Source: Candidatus Heimdallarchaeota archaeon (GTDB lineage Archaea > Asgardarchaeota > Heimdallarchaeia > Heimdallarchaeales > Heimdallarchaeaceae). From it: DNA of 64,000 nt. The translations under genes and the position numbers were made by a program. The notes under the pieces are model-generated. The model saw only the letters and a program-made list of their open reading frames with translations, was not told the origin of the DNA and made no database searches. Shown in pieces: positions 37,462 to 46,312 of the stretch. The stretch lies in NCBI GenBank assembly GCA_016839875.1, contig JAEOTK010000002.1:5698-69697 (forward strand). Direction: 5' to 3'. Numbering within the stretch: position 1 is the first letter of the stretch; every line of letters starts with the position of its first letter.

Positions 37462-37842
37462 TTACAATTTAGTTGAGGGAAAAAGCTTCGAATAGGTTTC
37501 TCTCAAATACTCATTTGCCTCTTCCAGAAGTTTTTCACCAAGTTCTGTTATTTCATAATATTTCCTATCTATACGCTCAACATCATTTCTCATTTCTGTT
37601 TTTCTAACGATACCTTCATCTTTCAGAAGATACAGTATAGTATAATTCGTAACAGTTGCTGGACTGAAACCATATCGTTTTTCTATTTCATTTCTTAATT
37701 CATAAGCATATTTTGGTCCTTCCTTGAGTAGACTCAAAACCCATATCCACAACAAGTCTTTTGTGAGATTTTGTTCTAGCCTCTGGAATGCTTTTGAATT
37801 TCTAGCAAGTTTGGATAAATCTTCTTGAGTAGGAAAGCTCAT
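37462..37842 (-). CDS. PadR-family transcriptional regulator
   Basis: 126 residues. LLWIWVLSLLKEGPKYAYELRNEIEKRYGFSPATVTNYTILYLLKDEGIV is a PadR winged helix, and RKYYEITELGEKLLEEANEYL continues the wing and a dimerising helix. It lies between two ribosomal protein genes (uS19 upstream and eS26 downstream on the minus strand), which is unusual for a PadR gene. Whether it controls those genes is unknown. Confidence 0.87.
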   Translation of the reverse strand: MSFPTQEDLSKLARNSKAFQRLEQNLTKDLLWIWVLSLLKEGPKYAYELRNEIEKRYGFSPATVTNYTILYLLKDEGIVRKTEMRNDVERIDRKYYEITELGEKLLEEANEYLRETYSKLFPSTKL

Positions 37843-37897
37843 TAGATAAATAACAAAACAGCTTGTTTAAAAAAATTTCAGTAGAAAATAGTATGAA

Positions 37898-38320
37898 CTA
37901 TTTTAGTGGAACATAAAGAGAAGACCTAGTTGCTCCTATTCCTGGGGCACCATGTCTAACTATCTTTGTTGATGGGGAGAATTCTCCTAACAGGTGTCCT
38001 ATCATTTGAGGTTTTATTTCAACTTCTATGAACTCACTTCCATTATAAACACCTACTGTAGCACCAACCATTTCAGGGAGTATAGTCATATCTCTTACAT
38101 GAGTTCTAACAACAATTTTATCTCCTTTTTCTTGAGATTCCATTGCACTCCTGATATCCTCTAATAATTTCTTTCTTCGAGGTGTCCAGAATTCTTGACG
38201 GGATAAGCTCCTTCTTCTTCTTGAAGGGAGTAAGTCAAGTATTTCATCCATAGACATTTGTTTTAATTCTTCGATTGTGTATCCTCTATATCTAAACTTT
38301 CGCGATGACACTGTTTTCAA
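37898..38320 (-). CDS. rps19: Ribosomal protein uS19
   Basis: 140 residues. YRGYTIEELKQMSMDEILDLLPSR at the N-terminus, followed by VRTHVRDMTILPEMVGATVGVYNGSEF and IGHLLGEFSPSTKIVRHGAPGIGATRSS, is archaeal/eukaryotic uS19. It binds the 3' major domain of 16S rRNA. It is not in the usual S10/spc cluster here; the neighbours are a PadR gene and the presenilin-like operon. Confidence 0.95.
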   Translation of the reverse strand: MKTVSSRKFRYRGYTIEELKQMSMDEILDLLPSRRRRSLSRQEFWTPRRKKLLEDIRSAMESQEKGDKIVVRTHVRDMTILPEMVGATVGVYNGSEFIEVEIKPQMIGHLLGEFSPSTKIVRHGAPGIGATRSSLYVPLK

Positions 38321-38344
38321 CCGAGCTATATGCCCTTACAACTT

Positions 38345-38352
38345 GTTTTAAA
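38345..38352 (-). promoter_or_regulatory. Candidate TATA box for uS19
   Basis: On the minus strand TTTAAAAC preceded by AAAAGG (possible BRE) lies about 25-32 bases before the uS19 ATG. This spacing suits a leaderless or nearly leaderless archaeal transcript. Confidence 0.45.
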
Positions 38353-38385
38353 CCTTTTGATTTTTGTTAAAGGATTGGCGATTGT

Positions 38386-39306
38386 TTAATTAGTAACTCC
38401 CAAAAAGAAGTGTATAATTAACCATCCTATTCCAAAGAGAAACAAGGAAAGAAATATAGGAAATGGCAATCCTGGAAACTTCTTGTATCTATAGAGCATC
38501 TTTTCAGTAATTTTAATTCCTGCAACTATTCCGATGATTGAACATGCACCTAGAATGAGACCATAATTGCTTGATATAAAAACAACTAATGCAGAATAAA
38601 AAGCGAAATCTCCAATACCAATTCCAACTAACCTTTCTTCACTAATATAATTCTGAGGAGCTATTGAAATATTTGTTCTTTTGAGAATCTTACTTATTGG
38701 ACCTCTAAAAACAGAATAAATATCAAACAACGATATGAGAATTATCAAAGTAAAGAATGTAGCAGATTGTAAAATTAAACCGAAAAGGGACCCTACAGCT
38801 ATTCCTAGAACAAATACTATGGTATTTTTCAAAAGTAAGTTTCCCTTGTTAAGGATGAAGATTAGAAAGGAAAGAATTCCTACAATAAGCCCAATTATTG
38901 CTAGTATCAACTCTATCCATTTAACAACTGTAAAAAATGGTGTGGATTCTGCTAGTGATTTTGAGTAGCTAATATTGATTAGAAAACCATGCAGCCAAAA
39001 AACTCCTACCGAGGAAAGGAAAAGTCCAATAGAAAAGAAAATCTTAAGAATTTTCTCAAGTCGTTTTTTGATCGCAATAACTATCAAAATGCCACTTAAT
39101 ACTGCAATAACTACAAGTATAATACCTTCTAGAAATTGTATTGGTTGAGTGCTTTCTCCAGGTATGAACAAATTCATCTCAAACGTTGTATTCTGGTGAA
39201 ACCAACCCAATAGATAGCTAAGTATTAGAAGCGGAATTAAGGCTAGAAGGATAGGTTTCGTTGTTAGAAAAGTTATTAACAAAAATCTAGGAGACGTTTC
39301 TTCCAT
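38386..39306 (-). CDS. Presenilin-like intramembrane aspartyl protease
   Basis: 306 residues from the ATG at 39306. A longer reading frame to 39480 exists, but its extra 58 residues overlap the previous gene and do not look like a real N-terminus. About nine hydrophobic segments are present. Three A22-family motifs appear in order: LFDIYSV (first catalytic Asp, about residue 195), GIGIGDF (second Asp in GxGD, about 233) and PGLP (about 278) in the position of PALP. The distance and order match archaeal presenilin homologues of about 300 residues. The eukaryotic motif is YD and this one FD; the PAL motif reads PGL. It is the third gene of an operon with an ECF S-component and a DUF4430 protein. 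Confidence 0.8.
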   Translation of the reverse strand: MEETSPRFLLITFLTTKPILLALIPLLILSYLLGWFHQNTTFEMNLFIPGESTQPIQFLEGIILVVIAVLSGILIVIAIKKRLEKILKIFFSIGLFLSSVGVFWLHGFLINISYSKSLAESTPFFTVVKWIELILAIIGLIVGILSFLIFILNKGNLLLKNTIVFVLGIAVGSLFGLILQSATFFTLIILISLFDIYSVFRGPISKILKRTNISIAPQNYISEERLVGIGIGDFAFYSALVVFISSNYGLILGACSIIGIVAGIKITEKMLYRYKKFPGLPFPIFLSLFLFGIGWLIIHFFLGVTN

Positions 39307-39337
39307 TTTATAACACTTTATTTTTACAGATTCATGT

Positions 39338-39757
39338 TTAGTTTGTATATTGGAGCTTAATTTTGTCACTTGATTCAACAAGGAAATTACTAACACCAAA
39401 TTCAGAATAAACCCATAGCTGTTCTTCATTATTAAAGTAATAAAACGCCCAATAATTGGATCCTTGTTCAATGTATCCATTTACTCCTTTGATATAAACT
39501 CCAAATGAGTAGTTTAACAAATCTAATTCTGCTACTTTTGAAAACGCTTGAAGAGCTGTACTCCCTGAAGCTATGGACACATTATATTCTTCAATATTAT
39601 TTTGCTTTAAGGAACCATAGTTAATTATTGTTAGTATAGTAATATCTACTCCATTTGAATTCGGTTTATAATTTCTTAAATAAACCACGAGAGCTGTGCT
39701 CATGCTTGCAGAAAGGATTATTGCAATGAGGAGGAATACGATTTTAGATTTTTTCAT
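39338..39757 (-). CDS. DUF4430 secreted corrinoid-type binding domain protein
   Basis: 139 residues. An N-terminal signal anchor (residues 4-27) is followed by a beta-grasp-like DUF4430 domain: VDITILTIINYG, SGSTALQAFSKVAELD, GVYIKGVNGYIEQGSNYWAFYYFN and a late SDKIKLQY, the pattern of the transcobalamin C-terminal-like family. Members bind cobalamin or other tetrapyrrole-like ligands at the cell surface. Its start overlaps the ECF S-component stop by 4 bases. It probably acts as the ligand-binding part, and the presenilin-like gene follows after 31 bases. Confidence 0.75.
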   Translation of the reverse strand: MKKSKIVFLLIAIILSASMSTALVVYLRNYKPNSNGVDITILTIINYGSLKQNNIEEYNVSIASGSTALQAFSKVAELDLLNYSFGVYIKGVNGYIEQGSNYWAFYYFNNEEQLWVYSEFGVSNFLVESSDKIKLQYTN

Positions 39758-40452
39758 TGAACCTCACCTTCAGAATCGCTAACAGATTTTTGTTTGTATC
39801 CTACTATAAAGGAGTCTACCATTAACATCTTTACTCCACGGTATTTGAATGCAGCTATAATCCAATTTACCATTGTTTTAGATAAACCAAATAATACAAA
39901 ATTACTGATAACATGTATAATTGTCATTGGGATACCGACTATCATGAGTGTGATGAAAACAGAAAAAGAAATTTCAGCAGGTAGATTTTGCTGAACGTTT
40001 GTAATGGTAATTACTACTAATTGACCAAAAGTAGTTACAATGTCATAAAATAGAGCAAATAGACTACCAATTATCCCCAACTCCCAAAAAGACAGTTTGA
40101 CTAGTCGTTTTCTATTTAGTCCAACTACAATGGCAAGACTAAGGTAGCAGAAGAGTTTAAACAGTATTAATAATCCCGAAGCGCCATATATTGGAGTAAC
40201 TAGAAATTCGTAAATTAGAGAAATAGCAATAGCTGCTGCAGACCCATAATAACTACCAAATAATAATGAAATTAGAAATATAGTTACTGAAATAAACTCA
40301 AAATTCGGTATTAAGACAACAATAGAGGAGAGGATTATTCCTAAACTGGCAAGGATTGCGGTAATTGACATTTTAAGAATAGTTCGAATCAAATCTTCTT
40401 CTTTTTGATTCTTCTTCCTACTTTCTTTCATCTGATTTGATTGATTGATCAT
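39754..40452 (-). CDS. ECF transporter S component
   Basis: 232 residues with about six hydrophobic segments after a hydrophilic charged N-terminus of about 25 residues. FEFISVTIFLISLLFGSYYGSAAAIAISLIYEFLVTPIYGASG resembles the substrate-binding subunit (S component) of ECF-type vitamin importers, with the family's small-residue helix packing. It is immediately followed by the DUF4430 protein, an arrangement known in bacterial corrinoid uptake. The energising EcfA/EcfT genes are not in the window. Confidence 0.72.
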   Translation of the reverse strand: MINQSNQMKESRKKNQKEEDLIRTILKMSITAILASLGIILSSIVVLIPNFEFISVTIFLISLLFGSYYGSAAAIAISLIYEFLVTPIYGASGLLILFKLFCYLSLAIVVGLNRKRLVKLSFWELGIIGSLFALFYDIVTTFGQLVVITITNVQQNLPAEISFSVFITLMIVGIPMTIIHVISNFVLFGLSKTMVNWIIAAFKYRGVKMLMVDSFIVGYKQKSVSDSEGEVQ

Positions 40453-40617
40453 TGTCTAATACCGTTTATCTCTTTGTTATAGAAGATGGGTGAACAAGCT
40501 TCCAATAAACTTTTTGAAGCAAGATTATATTATTTTCTTTCACAAATCTTCATAAATAAATCTGTTTCTTCTTAATACTAACTCAATCTTTTTGAATAGA
40601 AAAATGGCTGTTGACAC

Positions 40618-41094
40618 ATGATTGGAGGTACCTCTGCTGAAAAACCTAAGCTATTCAAAGTTATACGGGTAGACGTACTTACCGCTAGTCCAGATATTTT
40701 TTCTTCAGATGAGGAAGCCAATAGGGGACAATATGCAGAAATTCCTCTTCTCAATTTTGAACTAGAGAACGGAGAGAATTTTCTAATGACCAACATCCCG
40801 GTTTCTATTGCAATAGAAATTGCTAGAAAACTAAATGGTGTTGAAGGAGGAGATTCTCGTTTAACAATCGCAGAACTAGTACCAGAGATATGTGTTGTAG
40901 ATAGAGTGGTTATTGACTCAATAATTCCATATTCTAATGCATACCAAGCAACTGTAGAGATCCGTTTAGAAGGATTTTCAGAGCTCCAACACTTTCAAAT
41001 GATACCTAGCCATGCAACTTTGCTAGCATTAATAGCAGGAGCAGAGATTTACGTATCAAATAGTGTGATTCGGGCTTCAGATGTGACTACATAA
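40618..41094 (+). CDS. DUF151 bifunctional nuclease-like protein
   Basis: 158 residues. The order of IPLLNFELENGENFLMTNIPVSIAIEIARKL, VVDRVVIDSIIPYSNAYQATVEIRL and IPSHATLLALIAGAEIYVSNSVI fits the DUF151/BFN fold, with SHATLLAL in the place of the usual RPSDALALA. The proposed catalytic residues of plant BFN are not obviously conserved, so nuclease activity is unproven. It is divergent from the ECF operon. Confidence 0.7.
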   Translation: MIGGTSAEKPKLFKVIRVDVLTASPDIFSSDEEANRGQYAEIPLLNFELENGENFLMTNIPVSIAIEIARKLNGVEGGDSRLTIAELVPEICVVDRVVIDSIIPYSNAYQATVEIRLEGFSELQHFQMIPSHATLLALIAGAEIYVSNSVIRASDVTT

Positions 41095-41199
41095 TACATA
41101 GCATGATCTGTTGAAAATTTAAAATTTAAAACAAAAAATTTAAGATAAGGTTTATTGCTGAATGAACAAAAGAAAATCTTTATTCTTAATATACAGGTA

Positions 41200-41370
41200 A
41201 TGGGAATGTCAGAAGAAAACAATCAAGATTTGCCAAAGGAAGAAGAAGAGGAAATAAAAAACGAAGATGAAGAAGAGTATGAAGGAAGGGATTGGGGAAA
41301 ACTATTTTTAGGAATTCTTTTCATATTTGTTGTTGTTATTATCTGGTATGTAATCCAAGCTTTAACCTAA
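41200..41370 (+). CDS. Small acidic tail-anchored protein
   Basis: 56 residues from ATG at 41200, or 54 from ATG at 41206; an upstream TTG frame is possible but looks less likely. A strongly acidic stretch (LPKEEEEEIKNEDEEEYEG) is followed by GRDWGKLFLG and a C-terminal membrane helix to the end. It lies about 35 bases before the ABC exporter ATPase and could belong to that operon. Function unknown. Confidence 0.55.
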   Translation: MGMSEENNQDLPKEEEEEIKNEDEEEYEGRDWGKLFLGILFIFVVVIIWYVIQALT

Positions 41371-41405
41371 CAAAAGCAAAATCATTTAAATGTCTGGACT
41401 ATGAC

Positions 41406-42167
41406 ATGATTAGTCTCATGACTGAAATTATAATCTCCGCTGATAATTTGATCAAAACCTATTCTTCCAGAGCTGAAGAATTGATGGTATTACGAGGTAT
41501 TAGCTTTAATGTTTCTAAAGGAGATGTTATTTGCTTACTTGGTACATCGGGTTCTGGTAAGACAACAACTTTGAATATCTTAGCTGGTCTAGATAAACCT
41601 ACCGCGGGAAAAATATTCTATGGCGGTCAAGATATCCACAGTTGGCCAATAAGTCAATTATCTGAATACCGATTAAATGAGATAGGTTTTATTTTTCAAG
41701 AATTCTATTTACTTAGTCATCTAACAGCTTTAGAAAATGTAATGGTTCCAATAATCTTGAAAGATGAAAGTGAAGAAGATGCAAGAGAGATTGCTCTAGA
41801 GCTCCTTGAACAAGTTGGTTTAGGTCATAAAGCAATGAATCATCCAGAAGAACTCAGTTCGGGTGAAAAACAAAGAGTCTGTGTAGCTAGAGCGATAGCT
41901 AATTATCCATCAATTCTCATTGCTGATGAACCTACAGGAACTCTGGATAGCAAAACTGGTGATGGGATAATGAGTTTACTTATGGATTTAGCGAAGAAAA
42001 AGCAAATGTCAGTTATCTATACAACCCATGACCCATTTCTAACTAGATTAGCAACAAGATTGTTCGTAATCCAGAAAGGCATAATTCATGAAAACGAAAC
42101 AACAGATATCTCTGATATTGACTATGATAACATTATCTTCGAGTTTAAAGGAAAGGGTGATAATTGA
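41406..42167 (+). CDS. ABC exporter ATP-binding protein, MacB/LolD type
   Basis: About 254 residues from ATG at 41406; ATG at 41418 is an equally good start. A longer frame upstream overlaps the previous gene and has no ABC character. Walker A (LLGTSGSGKTTTLN), Q-loop FIFQEFYLL, signature LSSGEKQR, and Walker B ILIADEPTGTLDSKTG identify the MacB/LolD subfamily, which drives mechanotransmission transporters rather than transport through a channel. The permease gene follows with a TGATG overlap of one base. Confidence 0.93.
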   Translation: MISLMTEIIISADNLIKTYSSRAEELMVLRGISFNVSKGDVICLLGTSGSGKTTTLNILAGLDKPTAGKIFYGGQDIHSWPISQLSEYRLNEIGFIFQEFYLLSHLTALENVMVPIILKDESEEDAREIALELLEQVGLGHKAMNHPEELSSGEKQRVCVARAIANYPSILIADEPTGTLDSKTGDGIMSLLMDLAKKKQMSVIYTTHDPFLTRLATRLFVIQKGIIHENETTDISDIDYDNIIFEFKGKGDN

Positions 42168-45076
42168 TGGCAGATATTGAGAAATTTGTAGCTCCTGAAG
42201 AGAAGAGTTCTGTCTATCGTAATGTTCTACAAGCAATATCATTCAATCTACGGTTAATTCTAAAGAATATCCGAAATAGAAAACGAAGCACATTAATTGT
42301 CATGATGGGTTTGATATTCGCATTATCTATTCTATTCACTTCTTCTATTTGGACACAAACTTCCCAAAAAATTATAGCTGATGATTATATTGAAACTCTT
42401 GATTATGAGATGTATATTTCTACATTTCGAATGAATGCCATGGAACCCGTATCCGTCTTTGCTTTAGCTGATTCTACCGTTCGTCAGGTTGATTGGTTCT
42501 TTCCAACAATTGCCTTGTTTAATTATGAAGACAAAGCACCAGACTATAGATGGTACCCTGAAGAAAGTCAAGACAATATGTCAAATCCAGTATCTCTAAC
42601 TAATTCTTTTGTAATATCCTCTAGAGCTATTGAGAGAATAAAGATGAATTTTGAGATCGAAGGAAATGCTAGTTTGAATTCTGGGGAAATAATGATGAGC
42701 TATACTCAAGCAGCACAATTGAGTGCTGTATACAATGAACCTGTTGTCCCAGGATACATGCTGAATGTAGCTGTTACTAGGAGAATTCCAAATACAGACA
42801 TTGGTGAACATTCAATGCAATACTATGACATATCTGAAACCTCTTTTGAGAATTATACAGTTGCAGGGATTTACAAGTACATTGGTCATAATTCTGTTAT
42901 AGACAGGTTAATTGGAGGGAGTACATCAAGCGGTCAAGGCATTGTTCTTGATTCTATATTCTTCCCAATAGAAGATATGACAGAAGTAGATCAATCCATA
43001 ATGGATTCGAATGGTATTTTACCAAGATTACTTGTTAAAACTGATGCTCAACAGCTCAGAATCAATGGGATAGAGGGGATGCCGGATAATCTGCTAGCAT
43101 TGAAGGAAAGAATAGAAATTCGTTTTTATCATTCTTACTGTTACATTTTGGATCAACAAATTCAGACAATGACTGACGAATACAGAAGAACATTTGGTTC
43201 TCTTGCATTGTTTGTACCAACTCTTGTAGCTTCTGTTTTCCTTACAATACTTTCCACGCAAATGACTGTTAAAAAAAGAAGAGAAGAAATAGCATTTTTA
43301 AGATCGAGAGGAGCAGTTAGCGGTCAAATAGTAGGTATGTTCTTTGGAGAGTTCTTGTTAATCAGTGTTATTTCACTTCTGATTAGCATTGGAGTAGGAA
43401 TAGTACTGTCTGCATTAATTCCTTCATTTGGACAGAACCAGTTCTTTAATTCTACCCTTTTCTTTAGGTATTTTCAATATCTGGAAATATCACCCTATGA
43501 TATAGAAATCTATTCTCTAATAGTATTAGGAATTTATTTAGGAATGACTTTGATAAATGTAATAACATATGTAAGAAAAGACATTCAAGAATCAATGTTA
43601 GTCACCAGAAAAGGACAACAACTTCTAAGTTTAGGCTTGAAAGTAGGTGCATTTGTTTTAACAATTGCAGGATTCATATTTTTGTATCTCGAGTATAGAA
43701 AAACAGCAGCAATTAGTTATACATATGGATTCAATATGATCTCTGCAAGTACTAAAACACTGTTTATCTTTATTGTGATAATATTTTTCATTTGTTATTT
43801 TGTCGCTATGGGCATTAATTACTTACTACGAAATGCAGAAAGATTCTTTGGCAAAATCCTTAGAAAAGGCAGGTTTCTGATATCACGAAATATTAAAAGA
43901 TATAACAAGAGTTTCACCGAACTCACCTTCTTTCTGATTCTTATAATTTGTTTATTAACCACATTTTTGACTATACGTTCAACTACTATCAACAATATTT
44001 CCTTGGAAGAAGATTATAGAAATGGAGCGGATCTTCGAATCCAGACAATGGTACCTGTAAATATTACAGATTTTGAACAAACAATCGAGGAAATCCCAGG
44101 AATCAAAAACATAACAGGATTCTACTCATCTATAGCTTCCATAGGACTGCAGGAAATTGAGATTTTCGGAATAGACCCACTTGAATACTTAAGTATTGGG
44201 AGGTGGACGCAAGGTAGCTTTGTTGACATGAGTGCCACCAATGCAATTACAGCACTAGCGAATAATGAATCAGGTGTCATTCTAAGTGATTTTATTGCCG
44301 AGAGACTGGGATTTACTGTTGGTAGAGAAATGTACATCACAGATTTTAGAGGTGGTCCTTTTCAGATTAAGTTGAATGTTTCTGCAATAGTAAGCTCTGC
44401 TCCAGGACTAGGTGTAGCACATGGTTATGATCCAAAAATGAATAGAGGTACTGGTGAATGGGCTCTAATAACAAGAGAGATGTTTATTGATAGAGTAGGA
44501 GATTCAAATGGAACACTATTTCTTGCATCAATTGAACAAGGTGCGGATATAGATCAAATTACTGCGCAAATTAAAGCTTTAGATCCTTTAATCATAGTGA
44601 ATCCAGAACAGATCAATCCAGATTACATAGGATATTTCATTATTGAGTATATACCCCATGTAACCATAACCTTGCTCATAGGAGCTATCTTCCTAAACGT
44701 AATCGGTGTAGTTTACATAATTATATCAACAGATTTCATACTAGAACAAAGAAGAAGAGAAAATGCTGTATTATTAGCCTTAGGGGGGAGACAAACGAAA
44801 ATTCAGAAACTACTATTAAGTGAGTTGTTTATCTTTCTCTCAACAACATTCATCTTTGGTATTCCATTAGGTATTCTTACAACACTTTCTTTGTTAGCTT
44901 TCTCAAAACCTTTGCTTATATCACGAGAAATATTACCGATGGGGATTCATGTGGATGTCGTAGCATTGGTAATTATGATAGGTACATTGTTACTTGCAGC
45001 GGCTATTGGTATTATACCAATAATCAGAAAACAAATGAAGTATGAAATTGTACATGAATTACGTGCTATAGTTTGA
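42167..45076 (+). CDS. FtsX-like ABC permease with two FtsX domains
   Basis: 969 residues from ATG at 42167. One membrane helix occurs near residue 40, a large exterior domain from about 70 to 350, then three helices (about 350-480), an extra helix pair in the middle (about 500-550), a second exterior domain, and three last helices (about 830-950). This is the two-FtsX-domain layout of MacB/LolC/E-type permeases that move lipoproteins or peptides from the membrane. Substrate is unknown. It is paired with the ATPase directly upstream. Confidence 0.88.
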   Translation: MADIEKFVAPEEKSSVYRNVLQAISFNLRLILKNIRNRKRSTLIVMMGLIFALSILFTSSIWTQTSQKIIADDYIETLDYEMYISTFRMNAMEPVSVFALADSTVRQVDWFFPTIALFNYEDKAPDYRWYPEESQDNMSNPVSLTNSFVISSRAIERIKMNFEIEGNASLNSGEIMMSYTQAAQLSAVYNEPVVPGYMLNVAVTRRIPNTDIGEHSMQYYDISETSFENYTVAGIYKYIGHNSVIDRLIGGSTSSGQGIVLDSIFFPIEDMTEVDQSIMDSNGILPRLLVKTDAQQLRINGIEGMPDNLLALKERIEIRFYHSYCYILDQQIQTMTDEYRRTFGSLALFVPTLVASVFLTILSTQMTVKKRREEIAFLRSRGAVSGQIVGMFFGEFLLISVISLLISIGVGIVLSALIPSFGQNQFFNSTLFFRYFQYLEISPYDIEIYSLIVLGIYLGMTLINVITYVRKDIQESMLVTRKGQQLLSLGLKVGAFVLTIAGFIFLYLEYRKTAAISYTYGFNMISASTKTLFIFIVIIFFICYFVAMGINYLLRNAERFFGKILRKGRFLISRNIKRYNKSFTELTFFLILIICLLTTFLTIRSTTINNISLEEDYRNGADLRIQTMVPVNITDFEQTIEEIPGIKNITGFYSSIASIGLQEIEIFGIDPLEYLSIGRWTQGSFVDMSATNAITALANNESGVILSDFIAERLGFTVGREMYITDFRGGPFQIKLNVSAIVSSAPGLGVAHGYDPKMNRGTGEWALITREMFIDRVGDSNGTLFLASIEQGADIDQITAQIKALDPLIIVNPEQINPDYIGYFIIEYIPHVTITLLIGAIFLNVIGVVYIIISTDFILEQRRRENAVLLALGGRQTKIQKLLLSELFIFLSTTFIFGIPLGILTTLSLLAFSKPLLISREILPMGIHVDVVALVIMIGTLLLAAAIGIIPIIRKQMKYEIVHELRAIV

Positions 45077-45120
45077 TTAATTATAGCCATACTTTCTTCT
45101 GATTTCTTAACTACATTTAA

Positions 45121-46254
45121 CTAAGCAAGAATAAGTTCGCCTCTTGCTTTCTCCAAAATCTGGTCAATCATATATTCGTCTGAATCTATCCATGATTGGT
45201 CAATGAATGAATAATTATCTGGATTGAAGGGTTTTGTTACAGTTGTCTGAGGGTCTAGCATCATTATTTGTAAATCTGGAAACAGAGACCATAATAGGTT
45301 AATTAAGTCTAATTTATCTTTAGGTGGTAGGAGAATTTTCCATAAAAATCCTGTTTCTGTATCTCGAAAATCTGATTCAAAAGGCAAAGGAAGATTCTGT
45401 AACAAGTAAATAACCTTGGTCATTGCTCTTTGACTGCAAATTGATTTGAAAATCAGTTCATCTTCAAGACCAAAAAACGATCTGTTAAACTCTACTAAAT
45501 AATTTCTAATTACATGTTTGCTTAAAAACTTCTTATGTCTTGAAATAGTATAAGGCGGTGCTCCTAGTTGTTTGGATAAATTTGCATACTTTTGAGTTGG
45601 ATCACGCACCAATTCCTCAAGTAACTGAAAATCTAGATGTCGTAGTTGTTTCAAGACATTCTTGGGTTTTTCTCTAGATATTCGTTGAAAATAATCGAAT
45701 TGAGGAACATAATCTACGCTGTCAATATTCTTCTTCCAAATGTCCCAATTGAAAGACCATTTTCCATTAGTTGGATTCCAGTAAGATAAATCAATCCGTG
45801 TTTTAATTCCTCTACCTATAGTAGTTGAATGAACAATTTCAGTAATCAGATTATTGTCTTTTAAATGATTTAGAAGACTTACAAATTTACTTATTGAACC
45901 GATTGGAATATGCACTTTCAGAAAGATACCTGTTATTCCTCCATAACACCTTTGACGTACAACTAGATATGGATGATAATCAATAATTCTTTCAACTATC
46001 AAATATTTATCTATGGAATCTACACTTAACAAAAAGATATGACTCTCTAATCCCATTGACTCTGGGTGATACTCTGCATGAAAACTTGTTATAACATTTT
46101 CACCTACAAGACCTTCTATTCTTTTCTTAACAGTAGGGGAGGAGAGTTTTGTTTTTTCTGAAAGCCTAATTTCCTCCGCAAGTCTACTATAAGGTATTAA
46201 TGGTTCTTGCAGTATATGGGATAGAATTAGATATTCTTCTCGTTTAAGACTCAA
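45121..46254 (-). CDS. Tandem Lrp/AsnC-like winged-helix regulator
   Basis: 377 residues. There are two helix-turn-helix units, one at about residues 10-60 (PYSRLAEEIRLSEKTKLSSPTVKKRIEGL) and another at about 205-255 (DPTQKYANLSKQLGAPPYTISRHKKFL), each followed by a mixed alpha-beta domain with a RAM-like look (residues about 70-160 and 265-350). The pattern appears as an internal duplication of an Lrp-like protein. No effector can be read from the sequence. It converges on the ABC permease gene. Confidence 0.65.
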   Translation of the reverse strand: MSLKREEYLILSHILQEPLIPYSRLAEEIRLSEKTKLSSPTVKKRIEGLVGENVITSFHAEYHPESMGLESHIFLLSVDSIDKYLIVERIIDYHPYLVVRQRCYGGITGIFLKVHIPIGSISKFVSLLNHLKDNNLITEIVHSTTIGRGIKTRIDLSYWNPTNGKWSFNWDIWKKNIDSVDYVPQFDYFQRISREKPKNVLKQLRHLDFQLLEELVRDPTQKYANLSKQLGAPPYTISRHKKFLSKHVIRNYLVEFNRSFFGLEDELIFKSICSQRAMTKVIYLLQNLPLPFESDFRDTETGFLWKILLPPKDKLDLINLLWSLFPDLQIMMLDPQTTVTKPFNPDNYSFIDQSWIDSDEYMIDQILEKARGELILA

Positions 46255-46312
46255 GTTCCTTCAAAGATGATTCAAAAAGAGACTTAAAAAAAGTTTGTAC
46301 TGAAAAAAAAGA

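Noticed and set aside
39307..39480. Longer N-terminus for the presenilin-like protein
   Set aside because: The 58 extra residues overlap the DUF4430 coding region in another frame, and the protein from 39306 has the usual family length.
40453..40617. Cobalamin riboswitch before the ECF/DUF4430 operon
   Set aside because: The 165-base divergent spacer is AT-rich and I see no B12-box-like element or long pairing.
41292..41405. Longer N-terminus for the ABC exporter ATPase
   Set aside because: It reads the end of the tail-anchored gene out of frame; the ABC domain starts after 41406.
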